A DNA stretch of 64,000 nucleotides from an uncultured Victivallis sp. (GTDB lineage Bacteria > Verrucomicrobiota > Lentisphaeria > Victivallales > Victivallaceae). The notes beneath the pieces are model-generated. The model did no database searches, was not told the origin of the DNA, and was given only the letters and a program-made list of their open reading frames with translations. The position numbers and the translations under genes are program-made. Shown piece after piece: positions 37,762 to 46,767 of this stretch. Positions within the stretch are counted from its first letter, which is position 1. Each line of letters begins with the position of its first letter. The stretch spans positions 1 to 64,000 of the forward strand of contig CALXNS010000086.1 in NCBI GenBank assembly GCA_944389815.1, given 5' to 3'.

Positions 37762-38808
37762 CTACCCCCGCAGCAGCACCACGCCATCCGGCGGCAATTC
37801 GAGCAGAAATTCATCCCCGATCCGGCGTTCCGGCGGCGCGAATTCCAACACGTCAACCGTTCCGCCCGCTGCTTCAAATTGCCATTCGCAGCTTTCGCCG
37901 AGAAACGTCCGCCCCGTCAGTCGGGCGGGAATCCGGTTCATACCGGCCGCGTCCGGCGGCAGGATCCGGATTCGTTCGGGACGGATCGCCGCAGCAATCG
38001 TGGTTCCGTCCGGCAGGTCGCACGCAGGCACATTCAGTTCGCCGAATGGAGACCGAATCTTACCGTTCCCCGCCGCTTCTCCGGAAATGAAGTTCGTATC
38101 GCCGAGAAATCCGGCCACAAAACGGTTGCACGGATGATTGTACACCTGCTCCGGCGTTCCGCACTGCTGAAGGATGCCGCCATTCATAACCGCGATCCGG
38201 TCGGCCATGCTGAGCGCCTCCTGCCGGTCGTGTGTCACATACAACGCCGTCAGATGTCGCTCCTTGCAGATGCGGCGAATTTCGTGCCGCATCGCATCCC
38301 GGAGCCGGGCGTCGAGATTGGAGAGCGGTTCATCCAGGAGCAACAGCGCCGGATTGACCGCCAGCGCCCGCGCCAGCGCCACGCGCTGCTGCTGTCCTCC
38401 CGAAAGCGACGGAATCCGCCGCGCGGCGCAATCGGCCAGCTGCACCATTTCAAGCGCGGCGGTCACCTCGCGACGGATCGTCTCCTTTCCGGCGCCCGCG
38501 GTGCGCAATCCGAAGGCGACATTTTCAAACACCGAAAGATGCGGCCACAATGCGTAATTCTGAAACACCATCGCCGCGCGCCGCTTCTCCGGCGCCAGAC
38601 GTGTAATATCCTCTCCATTGAAACGAATCACACCGCTGTCAGGTTCGACCAGTCCGGCAAGAATCCGCAGCAGCGTAGACTTGCCGCACCCGGACGGCCC
38701 CAGCAGAAAAAAAAGTTCGCCGGCCTCAATCGTCAAATCAAACGGCTTGAGAACCGGAACTCCGGGCTGATAGGATTTCGCAATTCCCTGAATTTCAACA
38801 GTCGTCAT
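37762..38808 (-). CDS. ABC transporter ATPase, FbpC/PotA type
   Basis: 348 residues. Walker A LLGPSGCGKST, Q-loop VFQNYALWPHLSV, signature SLSGGQQQRVALARALA, Walker B LLLLDEPLSNLD and the switch His in LYVTHDRQEAL are all intact. The C-terminal 100 residues form a TOBE-like regulatory domain (IAAAIRPERIRIL, GRTFLGESCEWQFE). It drives the importer with the permease and binding protein downstream. It starts 7 bases after the stop of the sigma-factor gene, an unusual partner, and shows no strong ribosome site, so coupling to sigma translation is possible. Confidence 0.92.
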   Translation of the reverse strand: MTTVEIQGIAKSYQPGVPVLKPFDLTIEAGELFFLLGPSGCGKSTLLRILAGLVEPDSGVIRFNGEDITRLAPEKRRAAMVFQNYALWPHLSVFENVAFGLRTAGAGKETIRREVTAALEMVQLADCAARRIPSLSGGQQQRVALARALAVNPALLLLDEPLSNLDARLRDAMRHEIRRICKERHLTALYVTHDRQEALSMADRIAVMNGGILQQCGTPEQVYNHPCNRFVAGFLGDTNFISGEAAGNGKIRSPFGELNVPACDLPDGTTIAAAIRPERIRILPPDAAGMNRIPARLTGRTFLGESCEWQFEAAGGTVDVLEFAPPERRIGDEFLLELPPDGVVLLRG

Positions 38809-38815
38809 TTCGTGA

Positions 38816-40246
38816 TCATTCCGAATCGGTCTGGACGACGTCGTCCAGATATTTCAATTTTGCCGGCGACCGGAGGTTCTCGATGATCTTGGCCTCAAGC
38901 TGCCGGATGCGTTCACGGGTCAGATTGAAACGCTTGCTGATCTCCACCAGCGGCAGACACGTCTGCCCGAACAATCCGAACCGCATGATGATGATCTGCT
39001 GATCGCGTTCAGGCAAGGTGCGGAGCATTTCATAAATTTTCTCATACAATATCTTCCGGGCGAAATCGCGCACCGGATCGGCCGTGCTGTCGTCGGCGAT
39101 CAGATCCTCAAGCATCGAACCGTCTTCGCCGTTGGCGATCGGCGCCTGAAGCGAAATGGTCTGGCAGGCCATCTTGCGAATGGCGCTGACCCGGGCGACC
39201 GGCATCTCCAGAATGGCGGCGAGTTCATCGATTTCCGGCTCGCGACCGTGAGTCTGGATGAATCGCTGCTCCGCCCAGGTCATCGAGTTGATCGCATGAA
39301 CCATGTGGGCGGGAATCCGGATCACGCGCGACTGCTCGGCGATCGACCGGGAGATGTTGTGCTTGATCCACCAGCTTGCGTACGTGCTGAATTTGTTTCC
39401 GAGCCGGAAATCGAACTTCTCCAATGCGCGGAGGAGTCCGAGATTCCCCTCCTGAATGAGATCGTTGAACGGCAACCCCCGGTTGCGATATTTCTGTGCG
39501 ATGCTGATGACGAGTCGAAGATTCGCCTCGATCATTTTCTGGCGCAGTTCCTGAAGTTCTTCGTGAATTTCGATCAGGGTGCGGATGTGGTCGGTCAATT
39601 CCGAATAACTCATCAAAAAACGTTCTTCAAGCAAACGGCGGCGCTGATCGTCGACCGGTCCGGGATTGAAGACCATGTGCTGGGAATAACCGATGCCGGG
39701 AGCGACGAGCCGGGCGTAATCGATCACGATCTGGAAATATTCGGAAAGCTGATCGCCGGAAACGTCGAATTTTGCCAGAGTATCCGTCAACGCCTTGCGA
39801 CGTTCGGGATAATCGCTTCGCCCGGCCCGGAACGCGGCAGCCAGCTCGGCGTGGCGACTTTTGAGTTCACGCCGCCATTCAGTGAGCTGTTTCAGGAGTT
39901 CTCCGGTGGATATCTCCTCTTTTTTCAGCGACGAAGGCAAAAAATAATCGGCAGGATCGGAATTGGAGTTGATGCATTCGTCGAGCAACCGGAGATGTTC
40001 CAGCGCGACGAACCCGAACTGGTGTATCTGTGCTCTCAATTTACGGGTAACCAGATCGATCTGGTCGCCGAGTGCCTGCTGCTGCTCCGGGGGGAGCGGA
40101 GGGAGTTTCCCGATCTGGCGCAGATAACTGGCCAGGGAATCGGCGAAATCGTCTCCGCCGCCATCGGGCGCAAGCGGCGGTGGAACAGAAGGAATATTCT
40201 GTCTATCCGCCTTATTCGAGGATTTCTCGTCTTTGACCGTCTTCAT
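38816..40246 (-). CDS. RNA polymerase sigma-70 family factor
   Basis: 476 residues from ATG 40246 (GGGAG 10 bases upstream). An earlier ATG at 40339 lies 6 bases after a TATTGT box and could be a leaderless start adding 31 residues. Regions 1.2 ([16 protein letters not shown]), 2 ([19 protein letters not shown], then [21 protein letters not shown]), 3 and 4 ([34 protein letters not shown]) are complete. Region 2.4 ([24 protein letters not shown]) departs from the RpoD norm (WWIRQAITRSIA), so this may be a second, RpoD-like factor. Housekeeping versus alternative role cannot be settled here. Confidence 0.88.
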   Translation of the reverse strand: MKTVKDEKSSNKADRQNIPSVPPPLAPDGGGDDFADSLASYLRQIGKLPPLPPEQQQALGDQIDLVTRKLRAQIHQFGFVALEHLRLLDECINSNSDPADYFLPSSLKKEEISTGELLKQLTEWRRELKSRHAELAAAFRAGRSDYPERRKALTDTLAKFDVSGDQLSEYFQIVIDYARLVAPGIGYSQHMVFNPGPVDDQRRRLLEERFLMSYSELTDHIRTLIEIHEELQELRQKMIEANLRLVISIAQKYRNRGLPFNDLIQEGNLGLLRALEKFDFRLGNKFSTYASWWIKHNISRSIAEQSRVIRIPAHMVHAINSMTWAEQRFIQTHGREPEIDELAAILEMPVARVSAIRKMACQTISLQAPIANGEDGSMLEDLIADDSTADPVRDFARKILYEKIYEMLRTLPERDQQIIIMRFGLFGQTCLPLVEISKRFNLTRERIRQLEAKIIENLRSPAKLKYLDDVVQTDSE

Positions 40247-40486
40247 AGCGTACCCACTCCCGGATTCCTGACATCGCTTGAAAACTCCCACCGTAGAGAC
40301 ATCAAGCGTCGGAACCTCCGGGACTGTTTGTTTCGTCATCACTATACAATAGCGCAAAAAAACGACTCTGCGAGTGGAAAAAGCAATTTTTTTGAATATT
40401 TTTTTGAACTTGAACTTGCAATTTGAAAATAAATTGTTATTTTATGAGATGTCAGCCGGGAAAACTCCCGAATGGCAAAAAAGAAT

Positions 40487-40563
40487 GGGGCTGTAGCTCA
40501 GTTGGCTAGAGCGATACGTTCGCATCGTATAGGTCATGGGTTCGACTCCCACCAGCTCCACCA
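40487..40563 (+). tRNA. tRNA-Ala(CGC)
   Basis: Full cloverleaf: acceptor GGGGCTG / CAGCTCC with the G3-U70 pair that identifies tRNA-Ala, D-arm GCTC/GAGC, anticodon stem ATACG/CGTAT around TTCGCAT (anticodon CGC, reading GCG), T-loop TTCGACT and encoded CCA end. Confidence 0.95.
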
Positions 40564-40577
40564 TTTTTGATTCTCCG

Positions 40578-40603
40578 CCGATCGGTTTTCCGGTCGGTTT
40601 TTT
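40578..40603 (+). terminator. Terminator of the tRNA-Ala gene
   Basis: CCGATCGG, a TTTT loop, CCGGTCGG (one G-T pair), then six T, 15 bases after the tRNA. Confidence 0.85.
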
Positions 40604-40803
40604 CGTTTTTGGGGCTGATTTTGAGGTGGATTTGGTCCATTTGCAGCGCCAGAGAGAATCCTCTGTTGGCCTCTTCTCCGTTTTGAGCCATAAATCATAG
40701 CTCTTTCAGAGGTTGAATTGAGGGTAGCTTTTCTCTATAAAAAATCAGAAAACAGGCCTTTTTTCAAGTGCCTTCTCTCAAAATGTGCGCAATTTTCCGT
40801 ACG

Positions 40804-42204
40804 TTATCTACGTAGACGGTAAAAACAACCGACAATTCCATTCCCTGTAATATCCACGGTGAAATCATTGTTCATTGGAGGGATTGCCTCGGAAAAACAT
40901 AGTCTGCCATCCTCAAAAAACAGTTCTATCACCGAAACGTCCGCAAGTAAGCGTAATTTTGAAAGCGGTTTCGCGAATGGAATGCGAATTCCATTACACA
41001 CCACTTTTTGTATGTCAATTTGTATTAAAAAAGCATTGTGCCCATTGATCACCACCTCACCGTCAAAGGTCATTTCCAGGTCAAACAGTGGACCGGTACA
41101 CAAGCGTGACTCACCAGTGAATGTTTCCTCCTCCGGGGCACGCAATGTCGCTACTGCCGGGGTTGGCATCATGCACAGCGTTCCGTCGTTCGCGATTGAG
41201 AGTGTGCGCGGAAACGAAATACAACCGTCCCATCCCTCTGGAGATCGAAATCCGCTCATCCAACCGATGATCACCGGCATGCCGTCTCGATCATAAAATG
41301 CACTGGTCGCATAAAAGCCCCTGGACATCGGGATATTGGCATCGCCTTGCCAGCGATATCCATAACTCAGAATACCAGACTTTTCCGAGGTAAAGCGGCA
41401 ATTGTCCGGATCAAATGAACCAACATGCCAAACCGGTTTTTCATACGGACAATAAATAAGTACCCATTTTTCTTCAATTTGAATGAAATTGAGAACTTCT
41501 CCGTTGTCTTCAAAAAATACACCTCGATATTTCCAATTCAAACAACTTGCGTCCTCCGCCTCATAAACTGGAATTTGAGCTTTGCCATCCAAAGTCACGC
41601 ATTTACTAATAATCATAAAGTTCCGACCAGCTGCTTCAAAGAAAAAAACATCGCTCCAACCGCCTTGATAATGCGGCCCTCCGTGATTTTCAAGCGTAAT
41701 CGCTTTGTCTTCGAGCCGGGTCCAATGCAGCATATCGGAAGAGCCAAGTACAGGGACGTGCTCCCTCGGCAAGCTTTCATCGAAAAAGACTGAAGTATAA
41801 TACATCAACGGTGTCCCATCTTGGCGAATCAACACACAGCCGTCATTGAGACGGAGTTCTCCTCGTTCTGCGGATGGCATCAGCGAAACCGGTAACTGTC
41901 GCCAATGGATCAAATCATCGGATTCCAATTGCATAAAGCTACCGCCCATGCGTTTTTCTGGTAAAAGGTTAAGATCGTAAAAAAGCCGATGCGTACCATT
42001 AAAACACATTCCTCCCCAAACGTCAAGCATTGCTTGTGCTGGCGGTGCAAAATGACAACGCGGACGCCCCGGATCCCGCAATGCTATGGGAATCCGTGAA
42101 CGGACGTATTCTGTGGCCAACGCCATTGCACGATCGGTGCCTTTATACTTCGGCCATATGTCGGTGAAAGGTACATTCCCACTCTTCCCGATACCATGAT
42201 CCAT
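40804..42204 (-). CDS. GH32-like protein with altered active-site motifs
   Basis: 466 residues. Clan GH-J propeller followed by a beta-sandwich that ends with LRLLADVSVIELFFEDGR, the usual GH32 module end. The start RPRCHFAPPAQAMLDVWGGM replaces the classic WMNDPNG, keeping only the Asp; the RDP motif reads GWSDVFFF; and the WECPD motif reads NGEVLNF, keeping the Glu. All three acid residues are thus arguably present but in an unusual setting, so fructan hydrolysis is uncertain. There is no signal peptide. Three lines counted by eye gave 30-43% G+C and one 45%, against well over 50% nearby, which suggests recent gain. No regulator or transporter neighbours it. Confidence 0.7.
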   Translation of the reverse strand: MDHGIGKSGNVPFTDIWPKYKGTDRAMALATEYVRSRIPIALRDPGRPRCHFAPPAQAMLDVWGGMCFNGTHRLFYDLNLLPEKRMGGSFMQLESDDLIHWRQLPVSLMPSAERGELRLNDGCVLIRQDGTPLMYYTSVFFDESLPREHVPVLGSSDMLHWTRLEDKAITLENHGGPHYQGGWSDVFFFEAAGRNFMIISKCVTLDGKAQIPVYEAEDASCLNWKYRGVFFEDNGEVLNFIQIEEKWVLIYCPYEKPVWHVGSFDPDNCRFTSEKSGILSYGYRWQGDANIPMSRGFYATSAFYDRDGMPVIIGWMSGFRSPEGWDGCISFPRTLSIANDGTLCMMPTPAVATLRAPEEETFTGESRLCTGPLFDLEMTFDGEVVINGHNAFLIQIDIQKVVCNGIRIPFAKPLSKLRLLADVSVIELFFEDGRLCFSEAIPPMNNDFTVDITGNGIVGCFYRLRR

Positions 42205-42781
42205 GTCAACAAATCTCCCAGCATCCCTTTTCTATTTTTATTGTCCCCGGGGCAATGCCCGGAGTTTTGCGTACCCTTGCTTCCGACTGATTACAGAAAT
42301 CAAACATGACTTGGCACAACTTTGGCAATCTGCCCTTATCATTGACCTGTTTTTGAGTTACTATATTCCTTATGTTTTCCGATTACAAGTTCCGAAATAG
42401 ACTTCGTCCGGCAGGGGATCTCCTCGTCTGCCGCAACCTTAAAGGGCATGACGGCTTCGTCGTATCGATCGACAGTCAATTTGTGAATCGATTTCGAAAA
42501 CAAACATCGCGTTCTCCCCGGTGCCGGTGGAACCGACGATCAACCATTGAACCGGTGAGTGGACACATTGTAAAAGCGGACACTGGATGGAACGCAATCA
42601 ACCGCGCGGCAGCAGCCAGGGCGATGAGCTGAATGTAATCTTTGCAGCTCCGGATTCAATATCCGGAAACCAATGCGGACATTCGCCCGGTTTTTATACC
42701 GATTTTTCAAAATTGCAAGGTTTTCCTTCCTGCGTCCGGTATCTGCATAATCAACTGCATAGTAAATAGTTGAGTTCTTCT
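42205..42781. other. Gene-poor region with possible transposon debris
   Basis: No gene I can support. On the minus strand PDEVYFG (codons 42391-42411) resembles the end of IS3-type transposases, and a Walker-A-like VGSTGTGE occurs near 42520-42550 in another frame. Both are too short to prove an element. The stretch separates the low-G+C GH32-like gene from the nickel operon. Confidence 0.3.
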
Positions 42782-43483
42782 TTATTCATATTCCGGCTCA
42801 TGATATTGAAAGACCGTGTGAAGGTTTTCCTGAGAAATCACTTCTGTCGGACTCCCGCCTGCGAAAATTGTCCCCTCCTTCAGCAGCAGCGCCTCGTCCA
42901 GATAGTGTGGCGCGATGAAGAGATCGTGCGAAATCATGACGATGCATTTCCCCTTGTGCGCAAAGCCGCGGAGAAAGCGGTAGAATTCATGCTTAAATCC
43001 GATATCAAGCGAACTCGCCGGTTCGTCCAGAAGCAGAATCGGCGTGTTCTGGGCAACGGCCCGGGCGAGCATTGTGCGCTGCCGTTCCCCTCCGCTCAGG
43101 TGCGAGTATGGTTTCTCCGCGAGCGGGGCGAGCTGAAGTTCGTTCAAAATCACCTCAATGTCAGATGACATTTTTCCCCGTTTCACCCAGGGATAGCAAC
43201 CGAGCGCGACAACTTCCCGGACGGTCAGCGGAATGCGTCCGGGAATTTCCTGTTCGACCATTGCCAGACGGCAGGCCCGTTCCAAAGGATCGTTCCAGCG
43301 CGGCGAAATGCTGCCGGAATCAGGAACGAGTTCGCCGGTCATCAACTTGAACAAAGTGCTTTTCCCACAGCCATTCGGGCCGAATATCCCGTAAAAAGCT
43401 CCGCCGTTGAAACGGGCCGAAATCCCTTTCAGAACAGGATTTCCCGGCGAATAGGAGAAGGAGACGTTCTTCAGTTCAATCAT
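42782..43483 (-). CDS. Metal/metallophore ABC transporter ATPase (FecE-like)
   Basis: 233 residues with Walker A IFGPNGCGKST, signature HLSGGERQRTMLARAVA, Walker B ILLLDEPASSLDI and the switch His in CIVMISHDLFI. The layout and size fit the ATPase of FecCDE/BtuCD-type importers. Its start overlaps the permease gene by 8 bases. It is the last gene of the operon with pseudopilin, binding lipoprotein, radical SAM protein and permease. The NikR gene and NikR-like site upstream point to nickel, or a nickel chelate, as the cargo (inference). Confidence 0.92.
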   Translation of the reverse strand: MIELKNVSFSYSPGNPVLKGISARFNGGAFYGIFGPNGCGKSTLFKLMTGELVPDSGSISPRWNDPLERACRLAMVEQEIPGRIPLTVREVVALGCYPWVKRGKMSSDIEVILNELQLAPLAEKPYSHLSGGERQRTMLARAVAQNTPILLLDEPASSLDIGFKHEFYRFLRGFAHKGKCIVMISHDLFIAPHYLDEALLLKEGTIFAGGSPTEVISQENLHTVFQYHEPEYE

Positions 43484-44432
43484 GACTCGCCCTCCTGCGC
43501 AGCAAAAGATAAAAGAAGAACGGTCCTCCCGCGAGTGATGTCAGAATTCCGACCGGAATCTCCTGTGGTGCGGCAACCGTCCGCGCGGCAAGATCGGCCA
43601 GCACCAACAGGAAGCCGCCGGCCAAAATACTCCCCGGCAGAACTCTGCGGAATGTGCCGCCGCAGAGCATCCGAACCATGTGCGGAACCGCCAGTCCCAC
43701 AAACCCGATCACTCCGCAGCAGCTGACCACGCTTGCGCTCAATGCCGCCACGGTCAGCATCAGCAATGGTTTGAGCCGCTTCATCCGCACCCCCGCAAGC
43801 TCCGCCGAACGGTCTCCGAGAAGCAGCATGTCCAGCTCCGGGGCGAGACGGAACAAAATGCCGCACCCCGCCAGCCCCACTGCTGCAAGCAGGATCACAT
43901 CGCTCCAGGTGATCCGCCAGAATCCCCCAAGCAGCCAGAACACCAGTGCCGAGAGCCGTTCATCGGCAAGATAAAGCGCTCCGGAAGTCAAGGCGGAAGT
44001 AAAGGCATTGACCGCAATCCCCGCAAGAATCAAGGTCGCGCCGTCCCAACTCCGCCGCCTGCCGATCAGGAGGAGAATTCCGAGGAAGAGCGCGGCGAAC
44101 ACCATCGCCGGAACGGTCAGCCCGATTCCCGGAAGAAACAATCCGATCACGGCGCCCAGCGCCGCAGTGTTGACCACACCCAGCACATGCGGCGAGGCAA
44201 GGTCGTTGCGGAAAAGATTCTGTGTCGCGCATCCCGCCGCCCCCAGCATTCCGCCCGCCAGAAAAGCGGCAAGCAGTCGGGGCAGCCGGAGTTCCAGCAG
44301 AATCGTCCGGGCGGAATCGGATACCTCACCTCCGGAAACGAGACGCAGAAGATCCGCCCACGAAGCGTTTCCCGCCCCGATTCCCCAGGAGAGAAGAAAC
44401 AACACGACAAATGCGGAAACCAGCAGTTTCAT
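43476..44432 (-). CDS. FecCD-family permease
   Basis: 318 residues from ATG 44432 (AGGA 7 bases upstream). A TTG at 44447 would overlap the radical SAM gene and is less likely. About ten helices; LRLPRLLAAFLAGGMLGAAGCATQNLFRN and VVSCCGVIGFVGLAVPHMVRMLCG are the signature blocks of the FecCD/BtuC family. The coupling loop is the latter segment. It pairs with the ATPase gene that overlaps its end and the lipoprotein two genes upstream to form a type II importer for metal chelates or corrinoids. Confidence 0.92.
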   Translation of the reverse strand: MKLLVSAFVVLFLLSWGIGAGNASWADLLRLVSGGEVSDSARTILLELRLPRLLAAFLAGGMLGAAGCATQNLFRNDLASPHVLGVVNTAALGAVIGLFLPGIGLTVPAMVFAALFLGILLLIGRRRSWDGATLILAGIAVNAFTSALTSGALYLADERLSALVFWLLGGFWRITWSDVILLAAVGLAGCGILFRLAPELDMLLLGDRSAELAGVRMKRLKPLLMLTVAALSASVVSCCGVIGFVGLAVPHMVRMLCGGTFRRVLPGSILAGGFLLVLADLAARTVAAPQEIPVGILTSLAGGPFFFYLLLRRRASHD

Positions 44433-44436
44433 CTCA

Positions 44437-45177
44437 TTATCCTGCAATGGTTTTCACTTTGAACCGATCGTCCCGCGCGGCGAGATTGAGCGCTTCTTCC
44501 GTCGTCAGATGGGAGCTTTTCACATGCGCAAGATAACTTTCCGCCAGTTTTTCGGCGGCCTTCATCTCTTCGTCGGTCGGTCGTTTCCACGGCAGGCCGG
44601 GGATCGGAATATAACCGTCGATGTGAAAGGGAATATTCCGGTCGAGTCCGGCGAGGAAACTTACCACGCCTTCCATTTCGTCGAGACCGACCAGCCCCGG
44701 GATGAACACCAGATTGGCCGCCATCTTCATGCCGGAGTCGAACGCGGCGCGGAAGTTGTCATAGATCAGCGACTTCGGTTTCCCGGTAATCTCAAGATGA
44801 AGCTCTTCGCTCCACGCCTTGAGTCCGACGTTGGCTCCGTCCAGACCGGGAAGCGGCAGACGGCTGCCATTGGTATGGCCGAGCCGGGTCTCCGCTCCAA
44901 GTTCATGCTTTGCAAAGGAGATCATCTCCTTAAGCTCTTTCGCCACGGTCGGTTCGCCGCCCATGAAATAGACTTTTCCGGGAGAGACACTGCGCAGCGC
45001 CTCCTTCATTTCATCGACGGAAAGAAAGCGTTCCGGCTTCGGCTCGGCGAATCCGGGACGGCCGTTTTCTCCGCTTCGCAGTTTGTAGCTGCAAAAGGGG
45101 CAGCGGAAGGTGCAGCCCCAGTTGTGAAGGGTTGCAAAATCATACTTTTCATTCCATGTGATCCGGTAAAATGCCAT
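44437..45177 (-). CDS. Radical SAM protein in the metal-uptake operon
   Basis: 246 residues. WGCTFRCPFC holds the radical SAM cluster ligands Cys22, Cys26 and Cys29 (C-X3-C-X2-C); VYFMGGEPT is the GGE SAM-binding motif, and LGHTNGSRLPL and VFIPGLVGLDEM complete a PflA-like barrel. No extra Fe-S domain is present, so it resembles small activases or pyruvate-formate-lyase-activating-type enzymes. Its place between a metal-binding lipoprotein gene (5 bases upstream) and a FecCD permease gene (4 bases downstream) suggests it modifies a metallophore or a nickel-enzyme cofactor; the substrate is unknown. Confidence 0.88.
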   Translation of the reverse strand: MAFYRITWNEKYDFATLHNWGCTFRCPFCSYKLRSGENGRPGFAEPKPERFLSVDEMKEALRSVSPGKVYFMGGEPTVAKELKEMISFAKHELGAETRLGHTNGSRLPLPGLDGANVGLKAWSEELHLEITGKPKSLIYDNFRAAFDSGMKMAANLVFIPGLVGLDEMEGVVSFLAGLDRNIPFHIDGYIPIPGLPWKRPTDEEMKAAEKLAESYLAHVKSSHLTTEEALNLAARDDRFKVKTIAG

Positions 45178-45182
45178 TTTCG

Positions 45183-45974
45183 TTACCTCATATATTGCTT
45201 CAGAAAATTGATTGTCTCCAATGGAGCGATGCCTTCGACGGTCAGGCGGCGGGGAACGGCGTGGATTCGGCCGTTGCGAACGGCAGGCGTTCCGGAGTAA
45301 GCGCTTCGCGCGGCAATTTCCGCAGCGCTTCCGAAGCCTTCGATGTAGAAGATCACGTCGGGCGCAGCCTCGATCACGGCTTCCGCCGAAATCAAACCTG
45401 TTTTCGACACGATGCTTTTTCCGCCCGCCGCCCGGATAAGATCGCCGAGATACGATGCGTCTCCGGCGATTTTTCCGGGGCTGTACAATTCAAAACAGAC
45501 CCGGCGCGCCGGAACTTCCGCCGGAACGGAAATCTGTTCGAGCCGACGGCGGAAGGATTCGGCAAGTTCCTGTGCCCGCTCCCTCTTTCCCGTCACTTCA
45601 CCGAGGCGCAGAATCAGATCCGGATATTCCGCGAGGCGCACGGCGGGGATAACCGTCACCGAAAGCCCCTCGGCTCGGAAACGTTCCGCAGCTTCCTCCT
45701 GATAATACCAGAGAATCACTCCGTCGATCCCGAGTTCGGCGATCCTCTCGCGCGAAACGGCGGCGCCCTTGCCGATCACGGCCGGTGGCGGAGAACCTGC
45801 CGCGATCCATCCGTATTCATCGATGGCGCACGGCGGAACTTCTAGTTCCGTAAGAATATGCGTCGCCGCCGTCGAGAGTGAGAGCATCCGCTGCGGTGTT
45901 TTCGCTTTCCGTTCAGGTGCGCAACCCGCAAGCAGACAGAGTGTCAGAATAAGAAAGACAGGTTTAAAAACCAT
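45183..45974 (-). CDS. Metal/metallophore-binding lipoprotein (FecB/BtuF-like)
   Basis: 263 residues. MVFKPVFLILTLCLLAGC is a lipoprotein signal with Cys18. RMLSLSTAATHILTELEVP and a later IPAVRLAEYPDLILRLGEVTGKRERAQEL are typical of the periplasmic-binding fold with a rigid helix used by FecCD importers. DASYLGDLIRAAGGKSI and AAPDVIFYIEGFG complete it. Its start overlaps the end of the pseudopilin gene by 11 bases and the radical SAM gene follows 5 bases on. Nickel or cobalt chelates are likely from the NikR context. Confidence 0.88.
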   Translation of the reverse strand: MVFKPVFLILTLCLLAGCAPERKAKTPQRMLSLSTAATHILTELEVPPCAIDEYGWIAAGSPPPAVIGKGAAVSRERIAELGIDGVILWYYQEEAAERFRAEGLSVTVIPAVRLAEYPDLILRLGEVTGKRERAQELAESFRRRLEQISVPAEVPARRVCFELYSPGKIAGDASYLGDLIRAAGGKSIVSKTGLISAEAVIEAAPDVIFYIEGFGSAAEIAARSAYSGTPAVRNGRIHAVPRRLTVEGIAPLETINFLKQYMR

Positions 45975-46656
45975 ATCCGACGCTCCTGTAATCCCAGTAA
46001 CGGTCCGGCGTCGCGTCGAACTTCAGAGATGCAGCGTGACCGTCGGCAAAGGCGGCGTTGAAATCCCGCGTTCTCCCGCCATGGCGGAATGACAGATATT
46101 TGCAATATCCGCCATCCACATAGGGTTCTCCGTTCAACGTGCCGAAGAACGGCGCGGCGACCGTGGTGCCGATATAGTAGCTTCCCGCGTCCGCAATCGT
46201 GATGAATTCGGAAGGCTTCCGGATCTGGTTCGCCCCGATTCCATTCCAGAGAATGGGGGTTTCGCTCTCCCGATTCGACGGATAGCACTGGTTGATGCCG
46301 TAACTGAGTTTGTTGACGTCGCTGGTGCCGTAAACGACCTTTTTGTCATCCGGCCTCCGGTCGGCGGGGCAGACGAACACATTGCCCGAACTTCGTTCGC
46401 TCTTTTCCGCAAGATAAGGCACCAGACAGTCGATCCAGCGGACGCCGGATTTGCTGACCGCCGGCGTCATATTCCAGTCGGAAACATAACTGAAATACGC
46501 CTGGCCGATCTGTTTAACACTCCCCATGCAGCTGATGGTGTGCGCCCGGTTCCGCGCCGCATTCAATGCGGGCAGCAGCAAGCCGGACAAAATGCCGATG
46601 ACCGCAATCACCACCAGGAGCTCCACCAGAGAAAAATATCTTCTTTGAAATTTCAT
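45964..46656 (-). CDS. Pseudopilin at the head of the metal-uptake operon
   Basis: 230 residues starting MKFQRRYFSLVELLVVIAVI, a prepilin segment with Glu at mature position 5 and Tyr instead of Gly before the cleavage site. LLPALNAARNRAHTISCMGSVKQIG and, near the end, RHGGRTRDFNAAFADGHA are the usual family blocks. It is the first gene of the operon: it overlaps the metal-binding lipoprotein gene by 11 bases, and a NikR-type inverted repeat lies 40 bases upstream of its start. It is therefore likely expressed with the importer. How a pseudopilin would help metal uptake is unknown; a surface capture role is one idea. Confidence 0.88.
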   Translation of the reverse strand: MKFQRRYFSLVELLVVIAVIGILSGLLLPALNAARNRAHTISCMGSVKQIGQAYFSYVSDWNMTPAVSKSGVRWIDCLVPYLAEKSERSSGNVFVCPADRRPDDKKVVYGTSDVNKLSYGINQCYPSNRESETPILWNGIGANQIRKPSEFITIADAGSYYIGTTVAAPFFGTLNGEPYVDGGYCKYLSFRHGGRTRDFNAAFADGHAASLKFDATPDRYWDYRSVGYGF

Positions 46657-46695
46657 CTGAATCGTCTTTTTCTTTCAAGTTTCATCTGTTATGAA

Positions 46696-46720
46696 TATTA
46701 CGTTTTTTATTTTCGTAATA
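46696..46720. promoter_or_regulatory. NikR-type operator of the metal-uptake operon
   Basis: Perfect inverted repeat TATTACG-N11-CGTAATA, equivalent to TATTAC-N13-GTAATA. Predicted NikR sites in other phyla have the form GTGTTAC-N13/14-GTAACAC. It lies 40 bases upstream of the pseudopilin start and 48 bases after the nikR stop. Confidence 0.65.
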
Positions 46721-46767
46721 CTCGAACATTCTTTTCCCCTCTGTTTCCTGCGGAGGAATCTTCTGTT

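Noticed and set aside
42372-42632. 86-codon plus-strand frame
   Set aside because: No ribosome site and no family; the region looks like debris rather than a gene.
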